A stretch of DNA of 40,548 nucleotides, from the NCBI GenBank assembly GCA_049999765.1, contig JBNGIQ010009028.1, forward strand, positions 1 through 40,548. Direction: 5' to 3'. The stretch's first letter is position 1. Each line of letters begins with the position of its first letter. Shown one piece after another: positions 1-10,251 of this stretch. The DNA is from Phaeoceros laevis. Lineage: Eukaryota; Anthocerotophyta; Anthocerotopsida; Notothyladales. The notes beneath the pieces were generated by a model, which made no database searches, was not told where the DNA came from, and saw only the letters and a program-made list of their open reading frames with translations. A program made the translations under genes and the position numbers.

Positions 1-1062
<1,062 letters not shown>

Positions 1063-1132
1063 TCTGAGAGGGTAGTGATTGTGGAAGGTATCTTTGCCTG
1101 CTTAATGGCAGCATGTCTATAAATAAGGCACA

Positions 1133-1138
1133 AATAAA
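1133..1138 (+). promoter_or_regulatory. Poly(A) signal of polyubiquitin
   Basis: A canonical AATAAA lies 71 bases after the polyubiquitin stop codon, next to a second near-match (AATAAG at 1122). This is a plausible near-upstream element for 3' end formation. The call is by motif and position only. Confidence 0.5.
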
Positions 1139-1139
1139 G

Positions 1140-2067
1140 CCCTTCACGTTGTCTTTTTCATTGTCTCTGAAATGCCACTGAAATGTTGTACCGATCCCGT
1201 AGTTAAACCTGTTGAACAACACGAGCACGGAAGTTCTTGGGTATTTGGAACCTGTATATGACGACTATGTCAATTACGGGTGTACAACAAACGGTTGATA
1301 TGGTAAATCACCTAATCCGTGAATTTTCTCAGCCATCCATATAGTATCTTCAGAGGTACTGAGGTACTGCCCTCCGTCACAGCACCTCGGATCTCTAAAA
1401 TATCACGGTCATTGCAGAGCTGGCGTGTACGAAAAAACTAACCAGAGAATCGCCATGGAAAGAGCTTTCCCGAAAAATATAATATCTGGTTGTCATGCAC
1501 GCATCACACTTGATTGAAAAGGTTGTACAGAAAGTCCAGAAAAATCACCAAACTCGATCTTGGATGGCTGTGATTGTGCGATTGTGCAAACCTTCTTAGG
1601 ATTCTTTCCGTTCCCACTGAGGCAACTTGTTGTGAAGGGTCCTGGAATATGGACAAACAGTGCCAGTATCGAAAGCTATCGGAGTATCTATCTATCAGTA
1701 GCTGCCGAGGAACATGAGATGGGTTTGTTAAATTGGGGTATTGTACATTTGAGGATGCAGTGAAGGGGAGGGCCACTCCTTGAGACATACATCCGACCCA
1801 GAAAGAACTAAGTATCAGAATTAAGTTCTGGACTGACGCAGTGCACCTTCTAAGCCTAGGGAGCTTCTCCATTCCGATATTTGGAATAGTCTTTCCGACC
1901 AGCTAGCAAGACGACGTGCGGAGTTTGTAATGTTGATCCTACAGACGCTCACTCTTCACTCCACAAGGGTAACCAAGGACTCCAGCTTGTTCTGCAAGGC
2001 CACACTGTCTGAACTGGAAGGGCAGTTTGCCAAGTCGTGCTGCTCGCATTGGGTAGGTGCCTGGGAA
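1140..2067. other. Intergenic spacer, no gene seen
   Basis: This stretch lies between the 3' ends of two convergent genes, polyubiquitin (+) and the PPR gene (-). It holds only short open frames with no recognisable domain or biased composition. It probably contains both 3' UTRs. Confidence 0.5.
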
Positions 2068-5000
2068 CTAATCTGCATCAGTCAGCTGGGGACTCAGCTC
2101 TTCCAGCGCCCTGTATATCAGGGCTGCTTGTTGGTGCCTACAGTCATATCCAGCGATAAAAGTGTGCACATCTTGGTTGTGCTCGATCCAGCTCTGGCCA
2201 GGTTTCTTCCACGCCCCTGCTTCCTGTCTCAGCTGGTCTATTTCTTTAGCAAAATCCCACATACCAGCATGACAATAGATGTTTGACATAAGCACATACA
2301 TGCCGGGATTGTTTGGCTCTATCCCCAGAGCACCTTTGAAGGCAAGCTTACCCAGTACCAGATCACCATGCTTCTGACAGATTCCCAGCAAGCACAACCA
2401 GACAGAGAGATTTGGCTCCATTGGCATTTTGCTGAGCAAATCTTCTACTTTCTTCAGATGTCCGGCACGGCCAACAAGGTCAATTATACAGACATAATGC
2501 TCCAGCTCTGCTACTATGCTATGATTCTTTGTCATGCTTTCGAAGTACTCCAAACCCTTATCTACCAAGCCTGCGTGACTGCATGCAGACAAGAGAGCCA
2601 AAAATGTGACTCTGTCCGGTTTCACGCCTGCATTGCACATGTCTTCATAGGATTTCATGCTCCTCTGACAATCTCCTAGGCTGGCATACCCTGCAATTAG
2701 TGCAGTCCATGATACTACATCAGGATGAGGAAGGGAGTCAAACACACACTGAGCCGCCCCCATGCTCGCGAGCTTGCTATAAGCATGAATCAAACTTGTT
2801 GACAAGGCAAGACTTCTGTCAAATCCACTTTCAATAATGCTTTGGTGGATGTGCATACAGGTCTCTAGGGCTCCAACATTACTGCATGCACCTAGGACGG
2901 AAAGAAATGTAACCTCATTAAGTACGACACCTTCTGCTTGCATTTGCTTATACATCTGCAATGCCTTTCCACCTTGATCTCCCTGAGCATATGCTTCAAG
3001 CATCGCATTCCATGACGCCACGTCATGGTGACACAATATACCAAATACATCTTCGGCATCCTCTATGCACCCACAGCGCTGATATGCGCATATCAATGAG
3101 CTACCAAGAAACAGGTCTGCCTCCAAACCCATGCTTACAGCTTCAGCGTGTATTCCCTTCACCTTGTACAACGAGTCAACCTTTAGATATTGTCCGTGCA
3201 CCAGTGTGGTGTCCTCCCCTTCTGCAAGGATTGAACATGCCTGGAGAGCACTGGCAAGGGTCCAAGCATCTATCACGACCCCTTCCTCGTGCATTAGCTG
3301 ATAAAACAGCAAACATTTCTCTCCTAGCTCCATCTGGGAATATGCTGCAAGCATCACGTTCCATGACACCAGATCGCAGTGGGGCAACGTACAGAAAACT
3401 TGTTCAGCATCATGGATACTCCCACACTTCGCATACATACTGACCAAGGTGTTAGAAACGAATAAGTGCGACTCGAAGCCTCTTGCAGCCACATCTGCGT
3501 GCAATTCCTTACCAAGTTTCAGTGACTCCACTTTGACATTTCGTGCATCTAGAAGGGCACCTCCTTCGTATTCTGCAAGGCTAGCACATGCTTGAATGAC
3601 ACTTACAAAGGTCCGAGGATCTGGATTGACCCTTTCTTCTTGCATCTGCCTATATATCTGCAATCCTTTCTGACCTTCACCCTGATGAGCACATGCAGCA
3701 AGCATGGCATTCCACACTACCAAATTGCGTTCAGACAATCCATAAAAGACATGCTCTGCATCCCTGATGCTGCCACACTTCGCATACATGGTAATCAAAG
3801 TGCTACCCACGAAGACATCTGATTCAAGACCCCTTCTCACAGCGGCCACATGGATTTCTTTACCAATTTGCAAAATATCCGGCTTCACATCGTGCCCGTG
3901 TAGTATTTCACCTCCCTCCCTTTCTGCAAGAATGCCACATGCTTGAAGAGCACTGACAAATATTTGTGAATTTAATCTCACACATTCTTCTTGCATTTGG
4001 CAAAAACTCTGTAAAACCTTTTCCCCTTCGTCCTGCTGCAGGTAAGCTGCAAGCATCACATTCCATGTCACAATGTCACGCTGATGCAGCCCGTCAAACA
4101 CTAGCTCTGCATCCTTCATGCTCCCACACTTTGTGTACGTAGAAATAAGTGCGGTACGAAAAAAAATGTCGGCTTCAAAACCCTTAGTTGCAGCATCCAT
4201 GTGTATCCTCTTTACCTTTTGCAATGACTCCAATTTTATGTTTTGCCCCTGCACAGGTGTACTCTGCTCGTTTTCTGCAAGGGCTGCACAAGCTTGGAGC
4301 GTGCTGATAAAGGTTCGGGCATTAGGCCTGGCCCCATCCTTCTGCATTTCCCAGTAAGTCTGCAGGCCCCTTTCTCCTTGGCCATGCTGAGCATACGCTG
4401 AAAGCATGGCATTCCATGAAACAAGATCTGGCTGCGACAAATTACCAAAAGCATGCTCTGCATCTTTGATGCTGCCACACCTTGCATACATGCTAACCAA
4501 AGCATTACCAACATATATATCCGAGTCAAAGCCCCTGCTTGCAGCATCTGCATGTATTTCTCTTCCCATTCGCTGTGCTTCCCTCTGAACATCCTGTCCC
4601 TGCTTAAGCGCTCTGTTCTCTTGTTCTGCAAGGGCGGCACATGCTTGAAGAGCACTCACAAAGGTCCGGTCATTTGGCATGACCCCTTCCTCTTGCATTT
4701 GCGTATAAATCTGCAAGCCCTTGCCTCCTTGGCCTTGCTGACAATATGCCCCCAGCATTGCATTCCATGATGCCAGATTACGGTGCGACAATCTATCAAA
4801 TACCTGCTCTGCATCTTTGATGCTCCCACATTTCCCATACATGCTAATCAATGTGTTACTGATAAACACGTCCGACTCTAACCCATTCTTCAGTACATCA
4901 GCATGAACTCGCTTGCCCTCGTCCAGGTCTGCTAGCTTGCTACAAGCCTTGAGTAAGCTAACAAACGTGTATCTGTCAGGCTGCACCCCTTCTTTGTACA

Positions 5001-5484
5001 TCTGCTGAGAGCATAAGAGAGCCTCCTGGTATTGTCCTGCGTTAGTATAACCTGAGATGATGGCCGTCCAAGAGAGAACAGTTTTTCGAGACAACGAATT
5101 GAACAACTGGAGCCCATCTGCAAGGCTGCCACACCTCACAAGCGTAATAACCACATGCTCACCCAACACTTGGTTTGACTCCAGCCAATGTTTTGCCAGA
5201 TGAGCGTGCACCTGCTTTGCCTCAGCAAGGGCCTTTCTTTTCATGCATGCCCGCAAAAGGCTCGTATATGTGTCGACCGTGGGCACATGTCCCTGCTGGT
5301 CCACCCGGAGCAGGACAAGGAGTGCTTTGTCTAGTTGTCCTTCCTTGCATAAAGTTTGGATGTCATACGAGCCCCCGGATATAACAGGTGCCCCTTGATT
5401 GTGAACTGGCAAATAAGTGTGGGACATTGATTTCAGGGTATCCAAACCCAGCGGGCTTGTAGACATTATCCAGCCAGAGACCAT
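2068..5484 (-). CDS. PLS-class PPR protein, E subgroup
   Basis: This is an intronless gene for a 1138-residue pentatricopeptide repeat protein, expected to bind organellar RNA site-specifically, most likely for C-to-U editing. P, L and S motifs run nearly the whole length. Typical S motifs are SWTAIISGY near residue 138 and six later blocks of the form WNAML-AY. Between them lies a large super-repeat of about 115-120 residues, in which the L motif carries an extra segment (LAE.E, then G..V..., ending K.IHADA). The C-terminus has E-type motifs (VWLCLLGICQKHG, KKPGQSWIE, VHTFIAGY) and ends without a DYW deaminase domain, so a deaminase would have to act in trans. The start used is the first ATG of the frame. 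An organelle targeting peptide is expected but is not obvious. It is divergent from the neighbouring nucleoporin gene. Confidence 0.93.
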   Translation of the reverse strand: MVSGWIMSTSPLGLDTLKSMSHTYLPVHNQGAPVISGGSYDIQTLCKEGQLDKALLVLLRVDQQGHVPTVDTYTSLLRACMKRKALAEAKQVHAHLAKHWLESNQVLGEHVVITLVRCGSLADGLQLFNSLSRKTVLSWTAIISGYTNAGQYQEALLCSQQMYKEGVQPDRYTFVSLLKACSKLADLDEGKRVHADVLKNGLESDVFISNTLISMYGKCGSIKDAEQVFDRLSHRNLASWNAMLGAYCQQGQGGKGLQIYTQMQEEGVMPNDRTFVSALQACAALAEQENRALKQGQDVQREAQRMGREIHADAASRGFDSDIYVGNALVSMYARCGSIKDAEHAFGNLSQPDLVSWNAMLSAYAQHGQGERGLQTYWEMQKDGARPNARTFISTLQACAALAENEQSTPVQGQNIKLESLQKVKRIHMDAATKGFEADIFFRTALISTYTKCGSMKDAELVFDGLHQRDIVTWNVMLAAYLQQDEGEKVLQSFCQMQEECVRLNSQIFVSALQACGILAEREGGEILHGHDVKPDILQIGKEIHVAAVRRGLESDVFVGSTLITMYAKCGSIRDAEHVFYGLSERNLVVWNAMLAACAHQGEGQKGLQIYRQMQEERVNPDPRTFVSVIQACASLAEYEGGALLDARNVKVESLKLGKELHADVAARGFESHLFVSNTLVSMYAKCGSIHDAEQVFCTLPHCDLVSWNVMLAAYSQMELGEKCLLFYQLMHEEGVVIDAWTLASALQACSILAEGEDTTLVHGQYLKVDSLYKVKGIHAEAVSMGLEADLFLGSSLICAYQRCGCIEDAEDVFGILCHHDVASWNAMLEAYAQGDQGGKALQMYKQMQAEGVVLNEVTFLSVLGACSNVGALETCMHIHQSIIESGFDRSLALSTSLIHAYSKLASMGAAQCVFDSLPHPDVVSWTALIAGYASLGDCQRSMKSYEDMCNAGVKPDRVTFLALLSACSHAGLVDKGLEYFESMTKNHSIVAELEHYVCIIDLVGRAGHLKKVEDLLSKMPMEPNLSVWLCLLGICQKHGDLVLGKLAFKGALGIEPNNPGMYVLMSNIYCHAGMWDFAKEIDQLRQEAGAWKKPGQSWIEHNQDVHTFIAGYDCRHQQAALIYRALEELSPQLTDAD

Positions 5485-5794
5485 CCCTCAAAGGGCCCTT
5501 GTCAGATAGCCAAGGGCCCTTTTCCGTCAACCTTTTGCCCCCGCATCGTATAGGCCTAGAACAACAGTTACACGAGTTCCAGCCCATTGTTCCTGTGTAT
5601 AGCAAAATGGCTGGAAAGGTCTGAACTGGATAGCAGTAGAGCGCCATTTTCCAAACCAACTCATTCCGGATATGGAAGCCCGCTCGGTAGAACCAAGTAT
5701 AAAGCTTATGCTGGTCTAGGGCTGCTGAGAAGTCAGTTCGTCGGTGACTATTAAGGGAAGACTTGTCCTTGTCTAAATCTTTGACGTTGTCAGG
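5485..5794. promoter_or_regulatory. Shared divergent promoter region
   Basis: Only 310 bases separate the start codons of the PPR gene (-) and the NUP42-like gene (+). The two promoters and 5' UTRs must therefore share this interval. I see no clear TATA box at a convincing distance from either start, which fits housekeeping-type divergent promoters. Inference from spacing. Confidence 0.5.
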
Positions 5795-6305
5795 ATGAAT
5801 AGGAAGCAGGAAGTGTGTCGCGACTTCCAGCGGGGGAATTGCCGCTTTGGTTCGAGATGCAAGTACCTTCACACCTTGCAACAACAGCCGCAGCAGCAAC
5901 GAGGATTCGCCGCCTCCGCCTTCAACCAGCCTCAGCAAAGGAGCGGCTACTTCACTGGCAACCAACAGCAGCAGCAGAACCAAGTCGGTGTTAAGGACCA
6001 CAAGTGCATTGATGTGAGGCTCTGCAAGGAGCAGATTCGAGACGATTTCACCAGCGAGCGACCTTCTTTTTGGCGGCTCACCAGCTACGCCCACTGGAAA
6101 TTCCTACCGAACGACGTCACTGGAGATGTGTCCTTCGAGGAGCTCCGAGGATATGCCTACGAGGGCGCGAAGCAGGGGATGTCCATTCAACAGGTGGCGC
6201 AGCGGGAGTCGGCTCTGGTTGCTGTCAAGAACCAGGAGTTCGAGAACGTGCTGAAGAACTACCGGGGGCCTGCTCCCGCGACCAATTCTGTCTCGGTGTC
6301 TCCCT

Positions 6306-6351
<46 letters not shown>

Positions 6352-6907
6352 TAACAGTCCCATGATTTTTGGCACTCTCTCCCCGGCAGTACCTCAGCAA
6401 CCTTTTCAGCAGGTGCCGACTTCCTCTCCTTTCAAATCTTTTGGGGCTGTGCAAGGGTTTATGCCTCCATTTGGAGTACCTCCTGCGAGTGGCAACGTGA
6501 GCAATTTTCCGGGAAGCAGTCCGTTTGGCGTGCAGTCGACTGCTGTTGCAGGTTCTTGGCCTTCATTGTCCGCAAATTCTCCGTTCAGCAATCCACCGGC
6601 TGCGAATCCTGTCCACAATCCCTTTGCGCTCAGTCAGGCGGCGTCTCCTTTCCCTTCAGCATTCAATTCCTCCAGTACTAACAACCCCATATCGTCTCCA
6701 TTCACTGCGGTGCCCACATCAGGTGGGAGCCAGAATTCGGCTAGTATTTTCAGAAGCCCTCTTTTTCCTAGCGCAGTTCCTGCTACCTCTCCTGCTACCG
6801 TACAGGCTGTAGGAAACACCGCTCCCCCTGTTGAGGACAAGTGGTTAGCTAGCAATTGGTCTATTGGTCAGATACCTGAGGAGGAGCCGCCCTTGCATGT
6901 CCGCTAA
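5795..6907 (+). CDS. NUP42/CG1-like CCCH zinc-finger nucleoporin
   Basis: Predicted protein of 370 residues in a single exon. The N-terminus has a CCCH zinc finger (C8, C16, C22, H26: VCRDFQRGNCRFGSRCKYLH). A Q-rich linker follows, then the plant-conserved block with DDFTSERPSFW and a helical segment around MSIQQVAQRE. The second half is rich in S, P, N and F with FG-type dipeptides (SPFG, FGVP, SPFK). The C-terminus WSIGQIPEEEPP is the part that in the NUP42/hCG1 family contacts the mRNA export factor Gle1. It matches plant zinc finger CCCH proteins of the NUP42 type acting at the cytoplasmic face of the nuclear pore. A run of 40 A bases within the frame would encode about 13 lysines in mid-protein. 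This could be a retroposed or expanded tract or a sequencing error, although the frame stays open across it. Confidence 0.85.
6310..6349 (+). repeat. 40-base poly(A) run inside a CDS
   Basis: An uninterrupted run of 40 A lies in frame within the NUP42-like gene and encodes poly-lysine. Homopolymers this long are prone to length error in assembly, so the exact count is uncertain. The flanking frames agree (SVSPFL before, GNSPMIFG after), which suggests one continuous protein. Confidence 0.9.
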
Positions 6908-8509
6908 AGGTTAAGCTAGCGAGTATGGTCCTGTTCATATGGATGTGAGAGGAGGTTGTTGAACACGATTGGCATGAGCTGCGGGAAGATGGCCAAGATG
7001 CTATGGCCTTCAGGGTTATGCATCCTATCTTGAACAAGTTCCAGGGTGTATGTTTGGCGATATAGGTACTTGGCAAGGAGCTTGCGCATTCACACGCGTA
7101 CTGTCGAACCTTTTCGATGTTCATGTTTCAGCCAACTCACAGTGGTGGAGTGAAGGTTGCCTTTTCCACTACGTACAGTGCCCACACTGCGCTACTCTGC
7201 GGGTGCCTTGTTTATATTGGATAATGTTGTGGGTCATGATCGGCTTGTGAGAACTGGCATTCCAACAGCTATTTACACGAGATGCTACTTGGTGACAACG
7301 GGAGGTTATGGCTGGTAACAAGATGTAGCACTTTGTATTCATGTGACCATGCCGCCATGGCTGAGAAGGGTGCATCGCTGAAATTCTTGTGACTTTCTGG
7401 AAACGACTACTATACTGTTAGACTGAAGGGGGGGATCTGGAACTATTTTATGGGTGTACCTGAGCTGTAGCCCTGCTATAGAATTGTGATGCTCATGGAT
7501 ACACAATGTTTCTTGGGTGTTTTATCGTTGCAGCTGCCTTTGTAACAAGTTTGAGGAGCATTTATGGCACCTGTCACCGATCGGTCCCATCATAAATAGA
7601 TTAATATTCCTGTTGCATTGCCTCCTTGCACTTGGGAAAAAACAGAGCAAGGGTGCCAGACAATACCAGATGACAGTATTTTGTACAAAATCCTGCAATT
7701 GAGTGGGTTAGTTATGGATCAGGCAGCTTTCCAGAGCTGTCAACATGAGATCATGTTGTTCCAGGTTGCTGTTTATATCGAGACCTGCTCTACAGGATCC
7801 AGCCAAAGCCTTCATTGATCAGGTACTGAAACAGAGAAGCTCTGTCAAGTCTTCAACTTCTTCTTCTTCTTCAAGAATGTGAAACCACATGATCTAAGTC
7901 TTGAAAGCATTAAACCTGGAGACACTGAATTTAACAACTTGCCTAAAGAGATAGTGCGCTAGGTGTTTATCCTGGCTAGATTACATTTGGTTGTGTAAGT
8001 TAAATAGCCTGACATGTGCTAAACGAGAGAAGTGAATTGGAATTAAGGGCGACTCAAACTCAGTGGCTTAAGACGTTCTGGGGGGGTCCTGGAGAACGGA
8101 GAAACAAGCACCCCAAGATCCAAGTACGACCGTGATTACCGTGATTACTGCTCACAAAAAATTCAGAACCAAGTCAGTGTGTACGGTAAGTCATTTCTCG
8201 GAGAATGGCCTGTCTTCGGTCAGTGAATATGGTGATCTATTCCAAATGTGTTCAAAGCCATTGCAAAGATGGGAGGAAATGGTCATCGAACAGAGCACAA
8301 TCACTCGACTCCTTTAAAGGACAAAATAAAATTTCATGTAAGTCTACTCAGCAGACCCGCAGAAAGCATACATGCATGCGTTTCTGTATACTGAAAACTG
8401 CAGCTAGAGCTTACTTAAGTCCACAAAACTGCTAAAGCTACTGCCGCCGTGGTGCAAAGTTCCATCCGTGGATCCGTCCAGGCATCCTCAAAACTGATGG
8501 GGTCCATCC
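6908..8509. other. Intergenic, with one diverged repeat copy
   Basis: This contains the 3' UTR of the NUP42-like gene and then about 1.2 kb without a convincing gene. A segment near 7520-7760 resembles 11330-11550 on the same strand; both share a long block reading GCAGCTTTCCAGAGCTGTCA. A CTT-rich microsatellite lies near 7857-7873. The short open frames here look random. Confidence 0.5.
7520..7760 (+). repeat. Direct repeat, left copy
   Basis: This is a diverged copy of 11330-11550 in the same orientation. Shared landmarks in the same order are ACAAGTTT.AGGAGCA, CAGATGACAGT, AAAATC.TGCAA and GCAGCTTTCCAGAGCTGTCA. The two copies flank the TPD1-like gene pair, so they may mark an old segmental duplication or be remnants of a transposable element. 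Confidence 0.6.
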
Positions 8510-9072
8510 TCAAATGCCGTTGCAACTCTTGGCGAAAGAGGAGACGGTGAACTGGAGGGCAGGCAGCTGCCAGTAGTAGTGCGCGACGGCCTCATCTTGC
8601 GGACCCAAAGATCCTCCGCCCTTGACGATGAAATCTGTCTTGTCCTTGTAATTCTGCTGGATGTCACCGGTGAACTGCGGCCCGTTGTACCTGGGCGCAG
8701 TCAGGTGGATGTTGCTGAGCGTGCAGAACAAAGGACCCTTGAGGCAAGTGTTGACAACGCGCACTGTGAAGTCGTAGTAGTTGGTGCCTGCAAGTGGGAC
8801 CCAAGAGACTTGGACGTCCAGATTAGCGCAGTCGGGCTGAGCCGCAACGTGGTAGGCTGCAGTCACACCGATGACAAGCGGCGTTAGTGAAAATACAAGC
8901 CAAACAACCATGGGAATGGGAACGAAATAGAATCCACTAGCACACTAGTATCCGTAACAAAGCATAACAACATGACGATGATGGATGAGGATGGCGACCT
9001 ACATGAGAACATAGCTGTGAAGCACATGGTCACGAAGATGACCGCCACCATTCTTGGAGAGAAGGAAGCCAT
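8510..9072 (-). CDS. Small secreted TPD1-like protein A (two exons)
   Basis: Spliced model: exon 1 is 9072-9003, the intron is 9002-8857 (GT..AG, 146 nt) and exon 2 is 8856-8510. It gives 138 residues. Exon 1 encodes a hydrophobic signal peptide (MASFSPRMVAVIFVTMCFTA). The mature part has Cys residues in a TPD1-like arrangement: PDCANLDVQV, then YYDFTVRVVNTC, then SNIHL, with TVSSFAKSC at the end. In the TPD1 family these positions carry beta-strands of a small secreted ligand; TPD1 itself binds the EMS1 receptor kinase in anthers. The family assignment rests on this pattern (C, V.N.C, I.L, VSS..C) and is moderate. It is head to head with a paralogue at 9485-10251, whose splice phase is the same. 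Confidence 0.65.
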
Positions 9073-9484
9073 GATACCAGACTTGAGAATACAAAGGCTA
9101 TCAATCACAAAAGCAAAGATAGGAGAACTGATGATACTTTGAGTTGTGGTCTCAAGTGCCACTTCCTTATATAGACATTTTTGTGTTGCCTAGCGAGATA
9201 CCGAGGTATCGAGATGGTCAAAAATATTTTTCATGATATTGGAATAAGCAGAAAAATCATCACCTAAAGTGACATGTTACAAGCCTTATCATGGTGTTTG
9301 TCTTCGAGATTTTCTCAAATCTTGAGTCGTAGTATAAAAGTTCTACATCTCGATGATAAAGATATCGGTAAGGAATGCCAAAATACATATGTAAGGAGTT
9401 GGCATACCAGGCGACAAGTTCAATTCTCTTGCCTTCTCTCTCTTCTCTCCTCTTGTCTTCTTAAGTACTTTCAAGTCTCCGATC
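9073..9484. promoter_or_regulatory. Divergent promoter with two TATA boxes
   Basis: This 412-base interval lies between two paralogous secreted-protein genes. A TATA box serves the minus gene (CTATATAAG, about 9166-9174, roughly 95 bases before its ATG). A second serves the plus gene (TATAAAAG, 9333-9340, about 150 bases before its proposed ATG). This suggests two separate core promoters rather than one shared one. Confidence 0.6.
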
Positions 9485-9785
9485 ATGACCTCTTTTCCTC
9501 CCAGTGTGAGGGAACTCCTCGTCTTGACCATAAGGTTAGTAGTCATCTCTTTGTGCACCTTCTCTCCCACTATGATGGGAATGGTCTTCATGATAGGGTT
9601 GGCAGCCGTCTCTTTGTGCTCCTTCTCTCCTATAGTGATGGGAGTCGTCATCTTAACCATGGGGTTGGTAGCCTTCTCTTTGTGCTGTATTATCTTATTA
9701 AGTACTGTCAAGTCTCCAATCAGGACCTCCTCTTACAGAGTGATGGGAATCATCATCTTGACCATGGGGGCAGCTCTCATTTCTG
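9463..9785 (+). repeat. Tandem duplication of signal-peptide coding units
   Basis: Four in-frame units of 21-24 codons or a little more start near 9485, 9557, 9620 and 9686. Each reads roughly F-S-P, then M-G-hydrophobic, then S-L-C. A block at 9463-9493 recurs at 9698-9729 with about three mismatches, one of which turns the start ATG into AGG. The pattern points to duplication of a whole promoter-proximal exon segment plus smaller internal slippage. Confidence 0.75.
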
Positions 9786-10251
9786 GTGAGTTCTTCAACG
9801 AGGTCTCTTTCCTGTTGTTTAACGTTAGAATACCAGTATGTTGATGGTGTTGGCATATTTACAAGACTAACGCAGCGTGTAATGTGTCATTGCAGCCAAC
9901 TGCGCTGTGGCACAGTTCGACTACTGTGCTAATATTGACATAGCACAGACCTGGCAGCGAGTTCCAGGCCTAGACTACTACGAATTCACAGTGACGGTGG
10001 CCAACACTTGCCCCAAGGGTGTACCTTCGTCCTGCCGCGAGCTGAGTAACATCCACCTGGGTGGCGGCAGGAAAAGTGGAGTGCGGTTCACTGGCGACAT
10101 CAAGCAGAACCCCAATAACAGGACCGACTTCATTGTCAAGGAGGGAGGAGTTTTGGGACCCCAAGATGTGGCCGTCGGCCACTACTACTGGACGTTGCCT
10201 CCTGTCTGGTTGACCGTCTCCTCCTTCACCAAGAATTGCAACGGTGTTTGA
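9485..10251 (+). CDS. Small secreted TPD1-like protein B (two exons)
   Basis: Spliced model: exon 1 is 9485-9785, the intron is 9786-9895 (GTGAGT..GCAG) and exon 2 is 9896-10251. The splice phase is identical to that of the divergent paralogue, and the model gives 218 residues. The mature domain matches protein A closely: CANIDIAQTW, YYEFTVTVANTC, LSNIHLGGG, NRTDFIVKEGG, LGPQDVAVGHYYW and TVSSFTKNCNGV. A potential N-glycosylation site (NRT) is visible. Exon 1 is unusually long, because the hydrophobic signal unit is present about four times in frame. Translation could instead begin at the ATG at 9742, giving a normal short signal peptide. The start is therefore uncertain, while exon 2 is secure. 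Confidence 0.65.

Noticed and set aside
2368-4770. Several plus-strand open frames of 60-160 codons across the PPR gene
   Set aside because: They are antisense to the PPR repeats, recur with the repeat period and have no domain of their own.
5363-6094. 243-codon minus-strand frame between the PPR and NUP42-like genes
   Set aside because: It overlaps the start of both genes and is antisense to the Q-rich region (leucine-rich as a result); no homology is recognised.
9343-9711. Minus-strand 122-codon charged frame
   Set aside because: It is antisense to the duplicated signal-peptide units; its K, E and T richness is the mirror of that repeat.
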